From Pilatotrama ljubarskyi (taxonomy: Eukaryota > Basidiomycota > Agaricomycetes > Polyporales > Polyporaceae): a stretch of 64,000 nt of DNA. Where the stretch lies: contig MU277692.1 in the NCBI GenBank assembly GCA_022385805.1, forward strand, positions 124,001 to 188,000, written 5' to 3'. Below, in pieces: positions 52,832 to 63,789 of this stretch. A model generated the notes under the pieces. That model saw nothing but the letters and a program-made list of their open reading frames with translations, made no database searches and was not told where the DNA came from. Position numbers and translations under genes: made by a program. The stretch's first letter is position 1. Each line of letters begins with the position of its first letter.

Positions 52832-55428
52832 ATGATGTCAGGTACTGAGTTCGTACTCGGGAATTCCGCAGAAGTGGTGGAAGCGGTACGACCGGCTCAA
52901 GGCGAATTTGTTCTTGATGACGTTCCGACTCTACTAGGATGCACAGCTATTCCCCAGGTGCGGCCATCGTCGGTGCACTGTAAGGGGCTCCGCAGAGGCT
53001 CCGCGGCATGCACTCCGGTGAGTACATAGTATACGCTCCGCGGGAATTCGGGCAAGCGACACCTGGTGAGTGCGAACTTGGGGAGGGAACGTGGAGGCTT
53101 GATTAACAGGTGTCGAGGCTGTCTCGCCCTCGTAGGTCCTCGAGTCCACGCTGCCGCCAAAGCCGCCGTCGCAAGCTTCGAGGATACTACGTTTGCACAG
53201 TTCGCCACGCTGCTATGTGGCCCGGCTTCCATCTTCCACATCACTGTCCTCACCAAGGACAAAGTTCGGGACCAAGCTGTCAAGGCTGCGCTACCCTCGC
53301 TCGACTCCGTCGACACCCGGCACCTGCACTTCGTCGGCGTAGGTGGCAGTGTCAAGCCAGGTACCTTCTTTGTCGTCTGCCCTGCTGGTCAAGTCCTGCA
53401 AAACCGTCTCGGCCTGCGTCCTAAGCAGTTCCATACCACCATCTCGGCGCCGGACGATCACACGATTGACAAAGGGTCCGTCTCTGCGAATTATCTCCCT
53501 GACTTCTCACCCGGTGACCGGGAGTTCCTAGACCACCTCGCGTTCACATTCCAAATGGAAGGCTGGTACCACCGGGCACGCGCCACTGCTGTTCGTCTCT
53601 GCCAGGTTGCGTCTGCCTCGGAGCGTCGCTTCCTCCGGCTGGCGACGCGGCCCTAAAGGAGAGCACTTACAGGCTCGCCATGCTTGCATACGGATGCGCA
53701 TTCGAGCGCCGTCCCGACTCCAGGGTACGCGAGTACTGTTTGAAGAAGCTCGAGGAGTGCGCGCATTATACTGAGAGGCGCTGCACCTTCACCGAGGCGG
53801 AGCACTCTCAGGTCCACGGCGATCTTGTGCGCCGTTTACTCGAGCCGTGGTCTTCTACTCTCCGAGACGAGCTCAGTCGGCGGACAAGTTGGCACACCCT
53901 CATAACTCGGCATCCCCTCGCGCGAGCCTATCTTCATACCACACGTGTTTGCCGGCGATGGTAATGTGTGGAGTTCGTCCGGATCCCACGCTTCTTCAGA
54001 TGGCTCGTCCTCTTCCATCTCGCATCGATGCCTAGTCCGCGAGACGTTGCAGACAGTGACGCGCTGGCCTCGCCCCCTCTCGGTACCCGCCACGTACTCA
54101 CACTCACCGAAGAGACTCCACTGGATGCGTCGTAGTTCGCGCTGAAGAACATCCGCAACACGTTCCTCCCCATTCCCAACTATAGGCCTCCCATGATAGC
54201 GCAAATGGATCTCATTGTACACCTCGAAGGCGATAGGCAAACACTGCCAAACCCCCATGCTCATCCACCACGGCGGTGGCAAAGGGCTTGCAGGGCCAGT
54301 TGCCGCATGCTACCTCGTCGCGTACGGGTTCACCAGACCTGACGCTACCCGGACTGAGCCAACAATGTCCGCCAGAGAGGCCATCGACCCTTTGCGTGCA
54401 CTAGGCCCTGGTAGCATCGAGACGCAGGAGCAGGAAGACTTCGTAGGCAAGTACTGCAGCGCGATCTGGAAACGGCGCGCCATCCCGCCCATTCTCGTCC
54501 TGGAGCTTCCGCCCTGTCCGCTCCAGGTTAAAGGTGCCTTACCTGTCGATGCCGATCTGTTCTTCCTCGTTGGCCTCCCGGGCTCCGGGAAGTCGACTTG
54601 CGCCCGTATGCTGAATGCCCGGGACCGCCGCAGGTGGACCTACATTTCACAGGACGGAACTAGCAGTCAGGCAGTCTGCGAAGCGGCAACTGGGAACATG
54701 CGTAGCGGCGCGCGCGTTCTACTCGATCTTTGCATTGTCTCGCGCCACGGGCGTAAAGAATGGCTCGCCTTCTCATCTCGTTGGGCGACAGCCCTAATGT
54801 GCATCTGGTTCGACTACAATACGGCGCTCTGCCTATTGCGAGCGCAGAATCGGGCGGCTCATCCCACACTTCCGCCAGGTAAGCGCAAATATGGGCTTCT
54901 CCCTCTCGGCGGATGGCTCGCAGGTCCTCGTCCAGAACCGTTCTCACTACGTGAATCCTGCATCGCACGATGAGTTCAAGAAGCTCGCTCTATGGCTTGA
55001 CCGTCACAGAGAGGACCTGAAGAGAGTGCTGGACCGTGATCCCCTCTTTGCGCAGTGGTACATCCTTTACGGGGAGTGCCTTGTGGCGACGCATTCGATC
55101 CCTTACAGTCGCTTGCCGGACCGGTTTCTCGCTTTCGACCTGTACGACCGGAGAATGGGCCCGGGGAGATGGGCCGACGGACGGACACTTGAGACTCTCC
55201 TTGAGGATACCGACAATGGCACGGTACCGGTCATTCGCCAGGGCAGAATGCTCAGCGGAGACGAGTCGCGTGGAACTTTGGTTGCGGCAGAGACCGTCAC
55301 ATCTCTACGACGGACCCGTGGAGGGAGTGTATGTCAAGGTGGAAAGGAACAGTGAGGCAGTCTCACGGGGGAAGGTCGTGCGAGCCGATTTGATTGCTGG
55401 GACGAGTACTTGGTTGCAGGGCCTCTGA
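52832..55428 (+). pseudogene. Relic of an RNA-repair polyprotein: 2H phosphoesterase, phosphatase, P-loop kinase, RNA ligase
   Basis: Four catalytic modules can be read in order. (1) 53100-53560: two H-x-T-x motifs, FHITVL and FHTTIS, as in 2H RNA phosphoesterases. (2) 53990-54460: a dual-specificity-phosphatase-like domain (RHVLTLTEETPL, IAQMDLIVHLE) with loop HHGGGKGLAG where HCGGGKGRAG is expected. (3) 54560-54890: a P-loop kinase, FLVGLPGSGKSTCARML, then WTYISQD. (4) 54890-55428: the RNA-ligase C-terminal half (SQVLVQNRSHYVNP, YGECLVATHSIPYSRLP, FLAFDLYDRR, GVYVKVER). Breaks: a frameshift near 53650, a nonsense TAG at 54133-54135 where Trp is expected, a frameshift near 54250, loss of the catalytic Cys and Arg of the phosphatase, and a deletion at ~54884 that removes the ligase KxDG motif. 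Splicing cannot repair these. The start region (52832-53100) is uncertain. Confidence 0.75.
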
Positions 55429-56256
55429 AAACAAATCAACTTCGAGACGGTACGGACACATAATGCGTTGTCTCGACCCCTGCGTACGTCCTGGTATTCG
55501 ACCCATGCTGCACCTCAGCCTGGTCAGTCCGCTCTACCTGGCACGCATGTTTACGTCACTAAGAAGGCCTCACAGAGTCTATGTATGGTCAGACATGATA
55601 GCACAAGCGCGCCCGACTACCTACCTTCCACACTCGGGTGTCCGGTATGAACCTGTTCCCACTATTCGGGAATGTGGACTCTGCACCATCTTCGAGTCCT
55701 GGCCGCCGAGTGTGTCGACTGCGAGCCTCCAAGATGATGCTCGTGTCATACCCATCCTTGTGGGGCACTGATGATGCGATCGTCAAAGTAGTGGGCGGCG
55801 CTCTACCTAGTACCTATGAGTATACAGTATGTAGAGCCCACGAGGTCCGTAAGGGGGCTTTTTATCCTTGGCCACGAATATGAACAGTCTCTTGCATATC
55901 ACGGATTGCTGAAAGGTGGATCAAAACATCGCGTGGAATGCGTGTGCGGTCGGCCCTACCTGCACCGACTCCGAGTCGACTGCTCTACGACTCGACGATA
56001 TTTGTGGTTTACGTGTCCAGGTCTGCCCGGACTCGGGCCAAGCGTTTTCTAGTACAGTGGTCGATAGGGTCGTGAGCGTCTATCTAATCTTGCTGTGATA
56101 AGGATAAGTAAGTAGAGTGGGTGCTCTCACCGATGATGGGTCGATTATAATCGAATCCACCCAGCCGGGAGCCAAAATTCCACCCTGCAGCGCGTACCCA
56201 CCCATCTCTCTTTCTCTCTCCCACCTTCACGACCCTCCACGACACCTTCAACAACA
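55429..56256. other. Intergenic region
   Basis: No gene is supported between the RNA-repair relic and adenosine kinase. The last 110 bases are the adenosine kinase promoter and a CT-rich leader. Confidence 0.5.
56145..56151 (+). promoter_or_regulatory. TATA-like element of adenosine kinase
   Basis: TTATAAT lies 112 bases before the ATG at 56257, followed by CT-rich sequence. Confidence 0.35.
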
Positions 56257-57543
56257 ATGTCTGCACAGCCGTCGTACCAGTTGTTCTGTATGGGCAACCC
56301 CCTGCTTGACATGCAGGTGACGAATGGCGAGGAGCTCCTGAAGAAGTACGGCCTCAAGTCCAACGATGCTATCCTCGCGGAGGAGAAGCACGCACCCATG
56401 TACGTCGCTGATAGTCCCCATGGCATGATATGATTGACAAACCGCCGTCTATGCAGCTATCGCGAACTGGTAGAGAACTACAAGGTCACCTATGTCGCTG
56501 GTGGCGCCGCCCAGAACGCGGCCCGAGGCGCGGCAGTACGTCCTCTCTGCAGCAGGATTCTACCGTTGATGGTTGACTTTCGTCTGTAGTATGTCCTTCC
56601 GCCGCACTCCGTAGTATACACGGGTTGCGTCGGGGACGACGATCTTGCGGAGCAGCTCAAGGCCGCGAACCAGCGCGAGGGCCTTGATCAGGTCTACCAG
56701 GTCAAGAAGGGCGAAAAGACCGGCGCGTGCGCCGTCATCATCTCCGGCCACGATCGCTCGCTCGTTACCACGCTCGGCGCTGCAGAGAAGTTTGAGAAGG
56801 AGCATCTCTCGTCCCCCGAGGTCGCACCCCTGATCGAGGCCGCCAAGATCTACTACGTCGAGGGCTACTTCCTCACCCACGGTATCGAGTCTGCTCTTGA
56901 GGTCGCCAAGAAGGCGTCTGAGGCCGGCAAGGTAAGCAACCACGTCCGCCCATGCTTTCCTCGCGCGCGCTCATCCCGACTGTTGCGGTACCGCTCCTCT
57001 GCAGATCTTCGTCCTGAACCTCTCTGCGCCCTTCATCCCGCAGTTCTTCGCCGTGCAGCTGCAGCAGATTCTCCCCTACTGCGATATCATCATCGGCAAT
57101 GAGGCTGAGGCCGAGGCTTGGGCGAGCGCGACTGGCCTGCCGAACAAGGACGACCTCTCGGCCGTTGCTCGCGCGATAGCGACGCAGCCCAAGTCAAACG
57201 CGTCCCGCCCGCGCACCGTCATCATCACGCACGGGCCGAAGGCGACGACTGTCGTGTCCTCCGCGGACCCGGAGAACCCGAAGGTCTTCCAGGTCACGCC
57301 CCTCAAGGACGAGGAGATCGTCGACACGAACGGCGCGGGTGATGCGTTTGCCGGTGGTTTCCTCGGTGGTCTTGTTCTCGGCAAGAGCATCGATGAGTCT
57401 GTCGAGGCCGGCCACAAGTTGGGCGCGATGTGCGTGCAACAGGTACGGCTACATTTCAGTCCTTAAGACGTCCGGTCCAGCGCTGACTATGTGTCTTGCA
57501 GGTCGGCCCGCAGTACAAGTGGCCTAAGGTCCAGATCTTCTGA
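56257..57543 (+). CDS. ADO1: Adenosine kinase (PfkB family)
   Basis: Phosphorylates adenosine to AMP with ATP, keeping the methionine cycle moving by removing adenosine. The start is ATG 56257 (CAACAATGTC). Four introns, all GT-AG and in phase; stop TGA 57541-57543; about 340 residues. Motifs: N-terminal FCMGNPLLDMQ, the substrate-lid glycine pair VAGGAAQNAARGA (PfkB signature 1 region), YTGCVGDDDLAEQL, YYVEGYFLTHGIESALEVA, IIGNEAEAEAW, and the PfkB signature 2 VDTNGAGDAFAGGF with the catalytic Asp and the anion hole. The C-terminus (VGPQYKWPKVQIF) is the same length as in other fungal enzymes. Expression is likely constitutive. Confidence 0.95.
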
Positions 57544-57985
57544 TGAATGAACGACCATCACGACTCTTGCCGATTGTCCCCCACGTAGCGTAACTTATTC
57601 CTGCTCTCGCTCTCAACAGCGCCATTCCCTTCTTGCGGTTCCTCCCGATGTAGCCCCTCAGAGCTCTCCCAACGTGTAGAATACGAGTCAACCATCGTCA
57701 CATTCTGTAGTCACTTACCTGTTAGGAACACGTCCTCTGCTTTCCTGGTCAATTAAACGAACGATCTTGCGCCTTGCGTCCTATGCATCCCACTTTCCTG
57801 AAGCATCCCTTGAGGGCTGCGAAACGGCTGGCTGCCTATAGGCCCGCTGCACCGGCAAATATTACAACTTAGTATAACACCATAAAAGTAAGCAAATATA
57901 AGGATAGTCCTGCTCCTGTCTTTCCACCCCGGAGACGACGGTTACGATAGCGGAGGCGACGCAAGTGATTCCTTGGCACTGTGGG
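57544..57985. other. Convergent intergenic region
   Basis: This lies between the 3' ends of adenosine kinase and the zinc-finger gene. It has an AT-rich segment (about 57855-57905, including AATATTACAACTTAGTATAA) that could hold polyadenylation signals for both genes. Confidence 0.45.
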
Positions 57986-59853
57986 TCAGGATATGCTCAA
58001 CTGGTCCCTGCCGCCCATACCTGTGTCAAGAGCTCTGCTATACCCAGGAGACTCGTCAACGCCAGCTACGCAGAGCATGCAGGAGGGGAACTCACCAGGG
58101 TTCAGCATCGGCATACCGTCCTCGGTCATGAGTTGCTCCATAGGTTGAGGAGGTGCGTTCACGTCGGTCTTCACCTCCACTTCTGCCTCAGATGATTGCG
58201 CGTTTATTTGGAGATCGCCATCTGTCGTGCCGGCACTATCCCCGTTTGCGCTGGCCTTAGCTGGGTCATCAACTCTGGCCGATGAAACGGGCTCAGCCAC
58301 ATTCTGAACGATGGGGGTTTCCTGGAGTTCAGCTTTAGGGGCCCCATCTACTGCGGGATCACTGCTCGAGTTCACGGGCACAACAGGCATTTGCACTGGC
58401 TCCGTGTCTGACAGTGGTTGAGACTCGGGGAGGGGAGCTGCTGGTGCAGATGCAGGTGCTGGTGCGTCAGGAGCTGCAGACGCCCGCCGACTGGCAGCCT
58501 CTTGCTGTTCCCTTTGGAAGGCGAGAACCGCCTGTAGCGCTGCTGCGGCCATCAGCGTGGACTCGTCCGGACCTTCATCCACTCCGTTCTCTGCGACGCC
58601 GCTCTGGGACTGTGTTGACCTGATTGACTCCCCCTCCCGGGTGTCCATCGCAGACGACTCAACAGACCCTTCCGCCCCGTCTGCGCCGCCCTGTCCAGGC
58701 CTTCCAGCGCTGGAACCCTCAGGCTTCTCCGGGCTAGTATTCCGCAGAGCTGACTCCGGGGCCATGACGCCGTTGGACTGCGAGAGCAAGTCGGGGTTGA
58801 TCTGGGGAGGAAATTGGCCAGGGTGTGGTGGCATCGGCATGCCCGGATGACGGTAATACGGAGAGGGGTAGTAAGAGGGCATGTACATTCCCGGAGGTGG
58901 TGGCAGTGGGTGACCGTCAGGCCAAGTCGGGGCTGGCGGAGGGGGTTGCCAGTTTGCTTGGTGCGATCGCGTAGCGGACGTCGGGAGGCCTATGGGAGGT
59001 GGTGGGTAGTGCGGATCTATCATCATGCCTGGAGGCGGAGGGCGTGGGGGTGGGGGATAACCCGCGTAATAGGTGCTGCCACCATCTGCAAATAGCGTAA
59101 TATGAGCGTAAAGCAGAAAACCATGCCTTGGGTGCGCAGTACCTTGCATAGTATGCGGCCGGTAGTAGCTTGATGGACCGTTTGATGGACCTGCGCTGCT
59201 TGTCTGTGCGGCGGACGGAGACCCGTTCGTGCTGCCCTCGCCGTGACTTCTTGCCGGGGTGCCCCCAGGACTAGGGGACCTCGAACCTGAAGATGCGCCA
59301 TCCCCGGAGTGCTTCCCCTTCTCGTCAGACGGCTCGATCACCACCCCATTATGTCGCGACTTCTGATGTCTCCGTAGCGCGTCGGTCTGCAGGGGCGCGC
59401 AAACGTCAACATCTCATGTCGCGCTGCGCGTAGCCAGGAAGAAGATTTTGCGCACCCGAGTGAAAGTTGCGTCGCATTGCGGGCACTGGCTGAACGCCGG
59501 GCGAGCCAGGGTAAGCAAAGATGCGCTACTTTGCAAGCAAGTAAGGCGATAGCAGCACGTACAATCCAGGTATCGAATGTGTCTTCGTCGTTCTCTGGTG
59601 TCTCTTCAGGTCTGCCTCGCGCGCGAAGACTTTCTTGCACCCGTCCATTTTACACGGCCATGATCCGGTTTCCGGCTTCTTCTTCGCACTACTGCTCGAC
59701 GACTTTTTCTTGCTCTCCTTCCTCTCATCGGACTACAAACGAATACAGCGCCGTGGTAAGCAGGTGCTGCGAAGCCTACAGCAGCCACAGCGGGGAGTCG
59801 GGCCACAGCTGTGGCAAAGGTGGCTGAAGCGATAATAATGCTGATCGGGCCAT
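57986..59853 (-). CDS. C2H2 zinc-finger protein with long Pro-rich region
   Basis: Two adjacent C2H2 fingers are split over exons. Finger 1 is C-x4-C-x12-H (WPCKMDGCKKVFAREADLKR, then H-QRTTKT-H). Finger 2 is CPQCDATFTR followed by TDALRRHQKSRH, separated by an intron. A Lys/Ser basic run precedes them (ERKESKKKSSSS). A long disordered C-terminal region follows with Pro/Tyr-rich repeats (PPPPRPPPPGMMIDPHYPPP, YYPSPYYRHPGMPMPPH), an acidic Ser/Glu part and a Gln/Ala helix (AAAALQAVLAFQREQQ). Likely a nuclear transcription regulator. The 3' end is TGA 57986-57988. A possible in-frame 72-nt intron sits at about 58025-58096. The true start is uncertain: 59853 is the nearest ATG upstream and joins in phase only through a weak acceptor. 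Confidence 0.7.
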
Positions 59854-61611
59854 CCGGCCGCTGCTCACCGTCTGTTTTCCTTGCGCTCTGACCATCCTTA
59901 CGCGGTATCAAGCACTGCACGCTGTATTACAACCTCGCCTGGCCCTCCGGACGACGAGAGATCACTGGAGAGGCTAGAGAGGAGGTGTAGAGCGGGCTGT
60001 GGCTGAAGTGTGGCTGGCGGTGGCTGGCGGGTGGCTGTAGAGCTGGCGGAGTCTGAGCAAGTTGCACGGGCGCTAACCCCCGGTGTGCCCTCTGAAATGA
60101 ACACCGTCACAAACCGTGGTCACACTGTCTGTGCCACCACATTCGAATTGCACCTCGTCACACTTCCCGCCGCAGCGAACTTCAAAGGACCCCGGAATCT
60201 CTGACTACTAGGTGTGTGAACAGGGCAAAATATAGTGGTGCCACGCTCCAAGCAAACAGACTCACAGCCTTCCGAAGGCGAATTTTGGAGACTTGTTACT
60301 CATATCAAGCAAAAGGACTCTGAGGACCGGCGTCGGCGAAACAGTTCCGGCACCGCTATTGGGCCATTGCTGACGAACATTACCGTTATTTGTGAAAGCA
60401 GCGACGGCGGACGAGTGCACACGTCCGATTCTCACTGACAATTCTTACTTCAGCCTAAACCGCGGTCCTGTGAGTGGGATATCAACCTGTATGGATTCAT
60501 TTGCCTCTGTCTGACTACCCAGTGTCAAACAGCGTCGAAGGGCGTGTCGATACGCTCGAATTTTGAACCTCTACTTCGTCGGAACGTCTGTCGTGAACGC
60601 TGGCACAGACGTTAAGTGGGGTTCAGCGTGTCTCCCCAGAGGAGAAGCCAGCATCCGACTGGCCGCACTAGGCTGGCCGCTCGCCCAGCTCTGTCGCGCG
60701 CCGCTGACGCGTCGTATATTACAGCCGCTGGACGCCAAGTGATTGAATTTGGCTCTTTCAACGTGCATTGGCCTACGCGAGCTGAACGAGGACAGCCGGT
60801 AATACGGAAAATTGACTGGAACGTCGCTCCCAATGCCATTGAGCGGGGTAGGAGGACCGTCATCTTCAACCTACAAATTCGGTCCTGTTGTTCACGGGTA
60901 TCCCGACTTACGCTGCGGATCATTTTGATCTCTGTAATGTCTCAACCTCTCACAGCATCCCGGGCGCTATGAAATGTCATGTGATAGCCTTGCTGTCCCC
61001 ACCATTCTCTTCTCCACCTCGCCACTTGTCAGCTCTCCATCCCGAAGACGAAAAATCATGCCGAAAAACCTGGTTACCCGCGGGCGAAGCTCGACGCGCG
61101 CAAACACTTGGACGTTCTGCGGGAGCGGTACCCAGACTGGCGACATCAAACGCGCTTCTCGTAACGGTTCTACTTGCAGTGGCCTTGGCTAGTGGCTTAC
61201 TCTGTGTCAGTGCGTGTATTCCTGTGGATCTCGCGTCAGGCAGATGACCGTAGTTGTCGGCATCGCTGAGTCTGGTCGAGCCGGTCACGATGGGCAGGAT
61301 ACAGACGGAAACACCGGGCAACACACTATTGTCTTGCGGGTCATGGAGTGCGAGGATCGCCATGAACGCGAGTGATGAAAAGCTGGATGAAACAGCCCCC
61401 AGCGCCCAGCCTGCCCAGCTCTCTCGAGATTCTCATTGTATTCGCGTTTTCCAACTCCATCTGAAACAGCGCCCGGGACGCAGCCTGCGCTGATCTCTCG
61501 ACATTCTCATTGTTGTCGCGTTCTGAGACCTTGGGACTGCGGCAGAGTGCGGTCAAGGCGGACCCACAACTGGCAATGGAGGCGCTGACCTGAGTCGCGC
61601 CTCCCAACAGC
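59854..61611. other. Intergenic, no gene supported
   Basis: About 1.75 kb. Short frames on both strands overlap each other and have no motif. The 3' end is promoter sequence for the small gene at 61779. Confidence 0.45.
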
Positions 61612-61618
61612 TATAAAA
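61612..61618 (+). promoter_or_regulatory. Strong TATA box of the small gene
   Basis: TATAAAA lies 167 bases before the ATG at 61779. A run of CAACAACA and CT-rich sequence follows from about 61660, typical of a well-expressed fungal gene's leader. Confidence 0.65.
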
Positions 61619-61778
61619 GACGGCTTGGATCGACCTCTGAGTCCTCATCACCAACGCACTACTCCTCTCAACAACAACACAACCTCAGCTTCGTTAACCA
61701 TCCTCCAGACTTGTGAGCCTTTCACCAGGCTCTCCTGCGCCCAAGGCATTCACTCATAGCTTCGTTGCTCAGACCCAC

Positions 61779-62120
61779 ATGTCTACCACCCCTTCTCAGC
61801 AGCAACTCAGCGCAGCTAGGGAGGTAGCCTGGACAACCTATCGAACGTGGCAAGGCCTTCCCCCGGCGCAGGTGGCCGACCAGATCAACCACCAGATCTC
61901 GACCGCGAGTGCCCGCAGGACCATCGCGGTCTCCCAGTATAACTTGACTCGCGAGAGCCGCTACCTCACGGCTGCTCAAGAAGCCGAAGCTGCTCATATT
62001 GCGTGGTCCAATCTCCGGTGAGTGGTGTAGCTGTGCTGTAGTCGACTCGACGCTCATGATCATTTATCTCACAGCATTGAGACCGGCGTGGCCCTCCCGC
62101 CCGGTCCTCGTCGTCGTTGA
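61779..62120 (+). CDS. Small protein of unknown function
   Basis: Two exons (intron 62018-62074, 57 nt, GTGAGT to ACAG) give 94 residues from ATG 61779 (MSTTPSQQQLSAAREVAW) to TGA 62118-62120. No signal peptide or transmembrane helix. It is rich in Ala, Gln, Thr and Ser, with predicted amphipathic helices (QVADQINHQISTASARR, YLTAAQEAEAAHIAWSNLR) and a Pro/Arg tail. A clean TATA box and leader suggest it is well expressed. No family is recognised; it could be a lineage-specific small soluble protein. The spliced, in-phase structure and codon style support it as a real gene. Confidence 0.6.
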
Positions 62121-62524
62121 AGCATCTTATCGAATATAACATAGCGCAGGGCGTTTGTATCTGTCATGTAAGAGCTTAGTCGGTCGTCGTTCGTATAAAA
62201 GTGGGTGGAAAACACGGCATCGCCGTCCAGGAACACGCCATGCACCCAGGCGTTCCAGGCGGCGCGTCGTCGCATTTACGTGTGTTCTGTGAGCTTCTGC
62301 TATAGTGGTGGCAGCGAAAGCACTGTGCAGATATGAGGAAAAGACGGTCAGAAGTATTATGAGTAAATTGTACAGCAAGGTAGCAATGTACAGCAAAGTA
62401 GGCTACTAGTGGCATAGCATAGACTACATCGGGGGAACGAAACGCCAGGTACTGACCATGAAGGACAGACGAGTGAAACATTTTCCGACTCGTATCTTCC
62501 GGGATAGCCTCTCTCACCGAGGGG
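62121..62524. other. Convergent intergenic region
   Basis: 3' flanks of the small gene and the membrane-protein gene. An open minus-strand frame continues into this region but is outside the conserved protein. Nothing else is seen. Confidence 0.45.
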
Positions 62525-63789
62525 TTACTTCTCGCGCGAACTTGACTCCACGTCGAGCGCGGACACGGAGAACTCGGTCGTGAATTGCACGTCTGACGGC
62601 CCGACCCCGCGTTTCCTGCCACTGGGCCCCATCGAGATGTTCGTCTGGCGGAAGTGCATGGAGGTGAGCGTCTGCGAATCCATAGTGTCTTTTGTCCACG
62701 CCGTGCCGTCCGCAACACGGTAGATGATGAGGTACGTCGCGATGGGCTGCCATGTCCAGTCAGCACTGCCGCAGGTCCTGCCATACAGCGAACTCGACGC
62801 ACCTGTGTGCCCGATGCGAACCCGAGCCAGATCTGGTTGATGGGTGCGTTCATCGCGTACGACACGAGAAACGCGATCGCGAACACGGAGTAGAGCGCGG
62901 CGGACTCGACGATGAGCGCCGCAAGCGAGAGGTACTGTTGCGCGTGCTCGGGCGGGAGGTGCGCGAGGTGCGTGCGGCGGTACATGAGCAGGCGCGCGAT
63001 GATGAGCGCGGTGAGGATGATGTTGACCCCGAGCGAGATCGTGTAGTACGCGGTGCCGTACGCGAGCGGCTGCTTGCTGTACAGCGAGAGCCCGGGGTGG
63101 CTGGACTGCAACGTCCAAAGCGTTCCCATCACTGCGTGGGGAAAGGAGTGCGCAGAAGTCAAAATCAAGAAGCTAGGAAGGATGATTTTGACTGGACGTA
63201 CCGAAGGAAGCGACGAGCATGATGAAGGGGAAGAGGTTGACGAGGAAGGCGATGGTCCGACCTGACGCAGTCCAGATGATCCAGCTACGCCAGAGCTTAC
63301 TTGACGTGTCAACCTTGGTTCCGTGAGCAAGAGCGTGATGCCACTGACCATGAGGGTATCGCATAGGAAAGTCATGACGAACAGTGTCGCGTAGAATATG
63401 ACATTGATCGCGAGGTTCTGCGAGGCGAGGAAGTATGACCACGGTCCGCCGGGATAGTTGCGGTTGTTGATGTAGATGACCTCGACTGTGCGCGCCTGGA
63501 CTATGGCAAACATGGTCTCGACGATGAGGAGCAAGGTGATGAAGCCGAGGAGAGCGATCGTCCTCCACCCGCGATGCCTCTGCTTCCAGAGGTACAGGGC
63601 GCAGGATGTCCATAGGACGAGATGTACACCTGAGGTACGGATACGTCTCAGCAACATGCTATCACCCGAGCAAAGCAGACCGCTCGCACCGTAGGCTACA
63701 CCCGCTATGAAATCTCCGGCAAGAAAGAAGCGTTCGATGGCGATTGTGGCGGCGTCCTCGTCCGGGCCATAGTATGGCGTCGAAGACAT
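62525..63789 (-). CDS. Seven-helix membrane protein of unknown function
   Basis: The start is ATG 63789 (MSSTPYYGPDEDAATIAIER). Four introns splice in phase, with the joined motifs FIAGVAYGVHLVLWTSCALY, DTLMLWRSWIIWTASG and ASFVMGTLW. The stop TAA is at 62525-62527. Seven hydrophobic segments can be counted: FLAGDFIAGVAYG, HLVLWTSCALYLW, TIALLGFITLLLIVETMFA, INVIFYATLFVMTFL, TIAFLVNLFPFIMLVASF, SLGVNIILTALIIARLL and LYSVFAIAFLVSYAM. The C-terminal tail is Ser/Thr-rich and cytoplasmic (SQTLTSMHFRQTNI). This layout matches a large Agaricomycete family of uncharacterised multi-pass proteins, with neither a receptor nor a transporter signature. The protein is complete. Confidence 0.75.
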
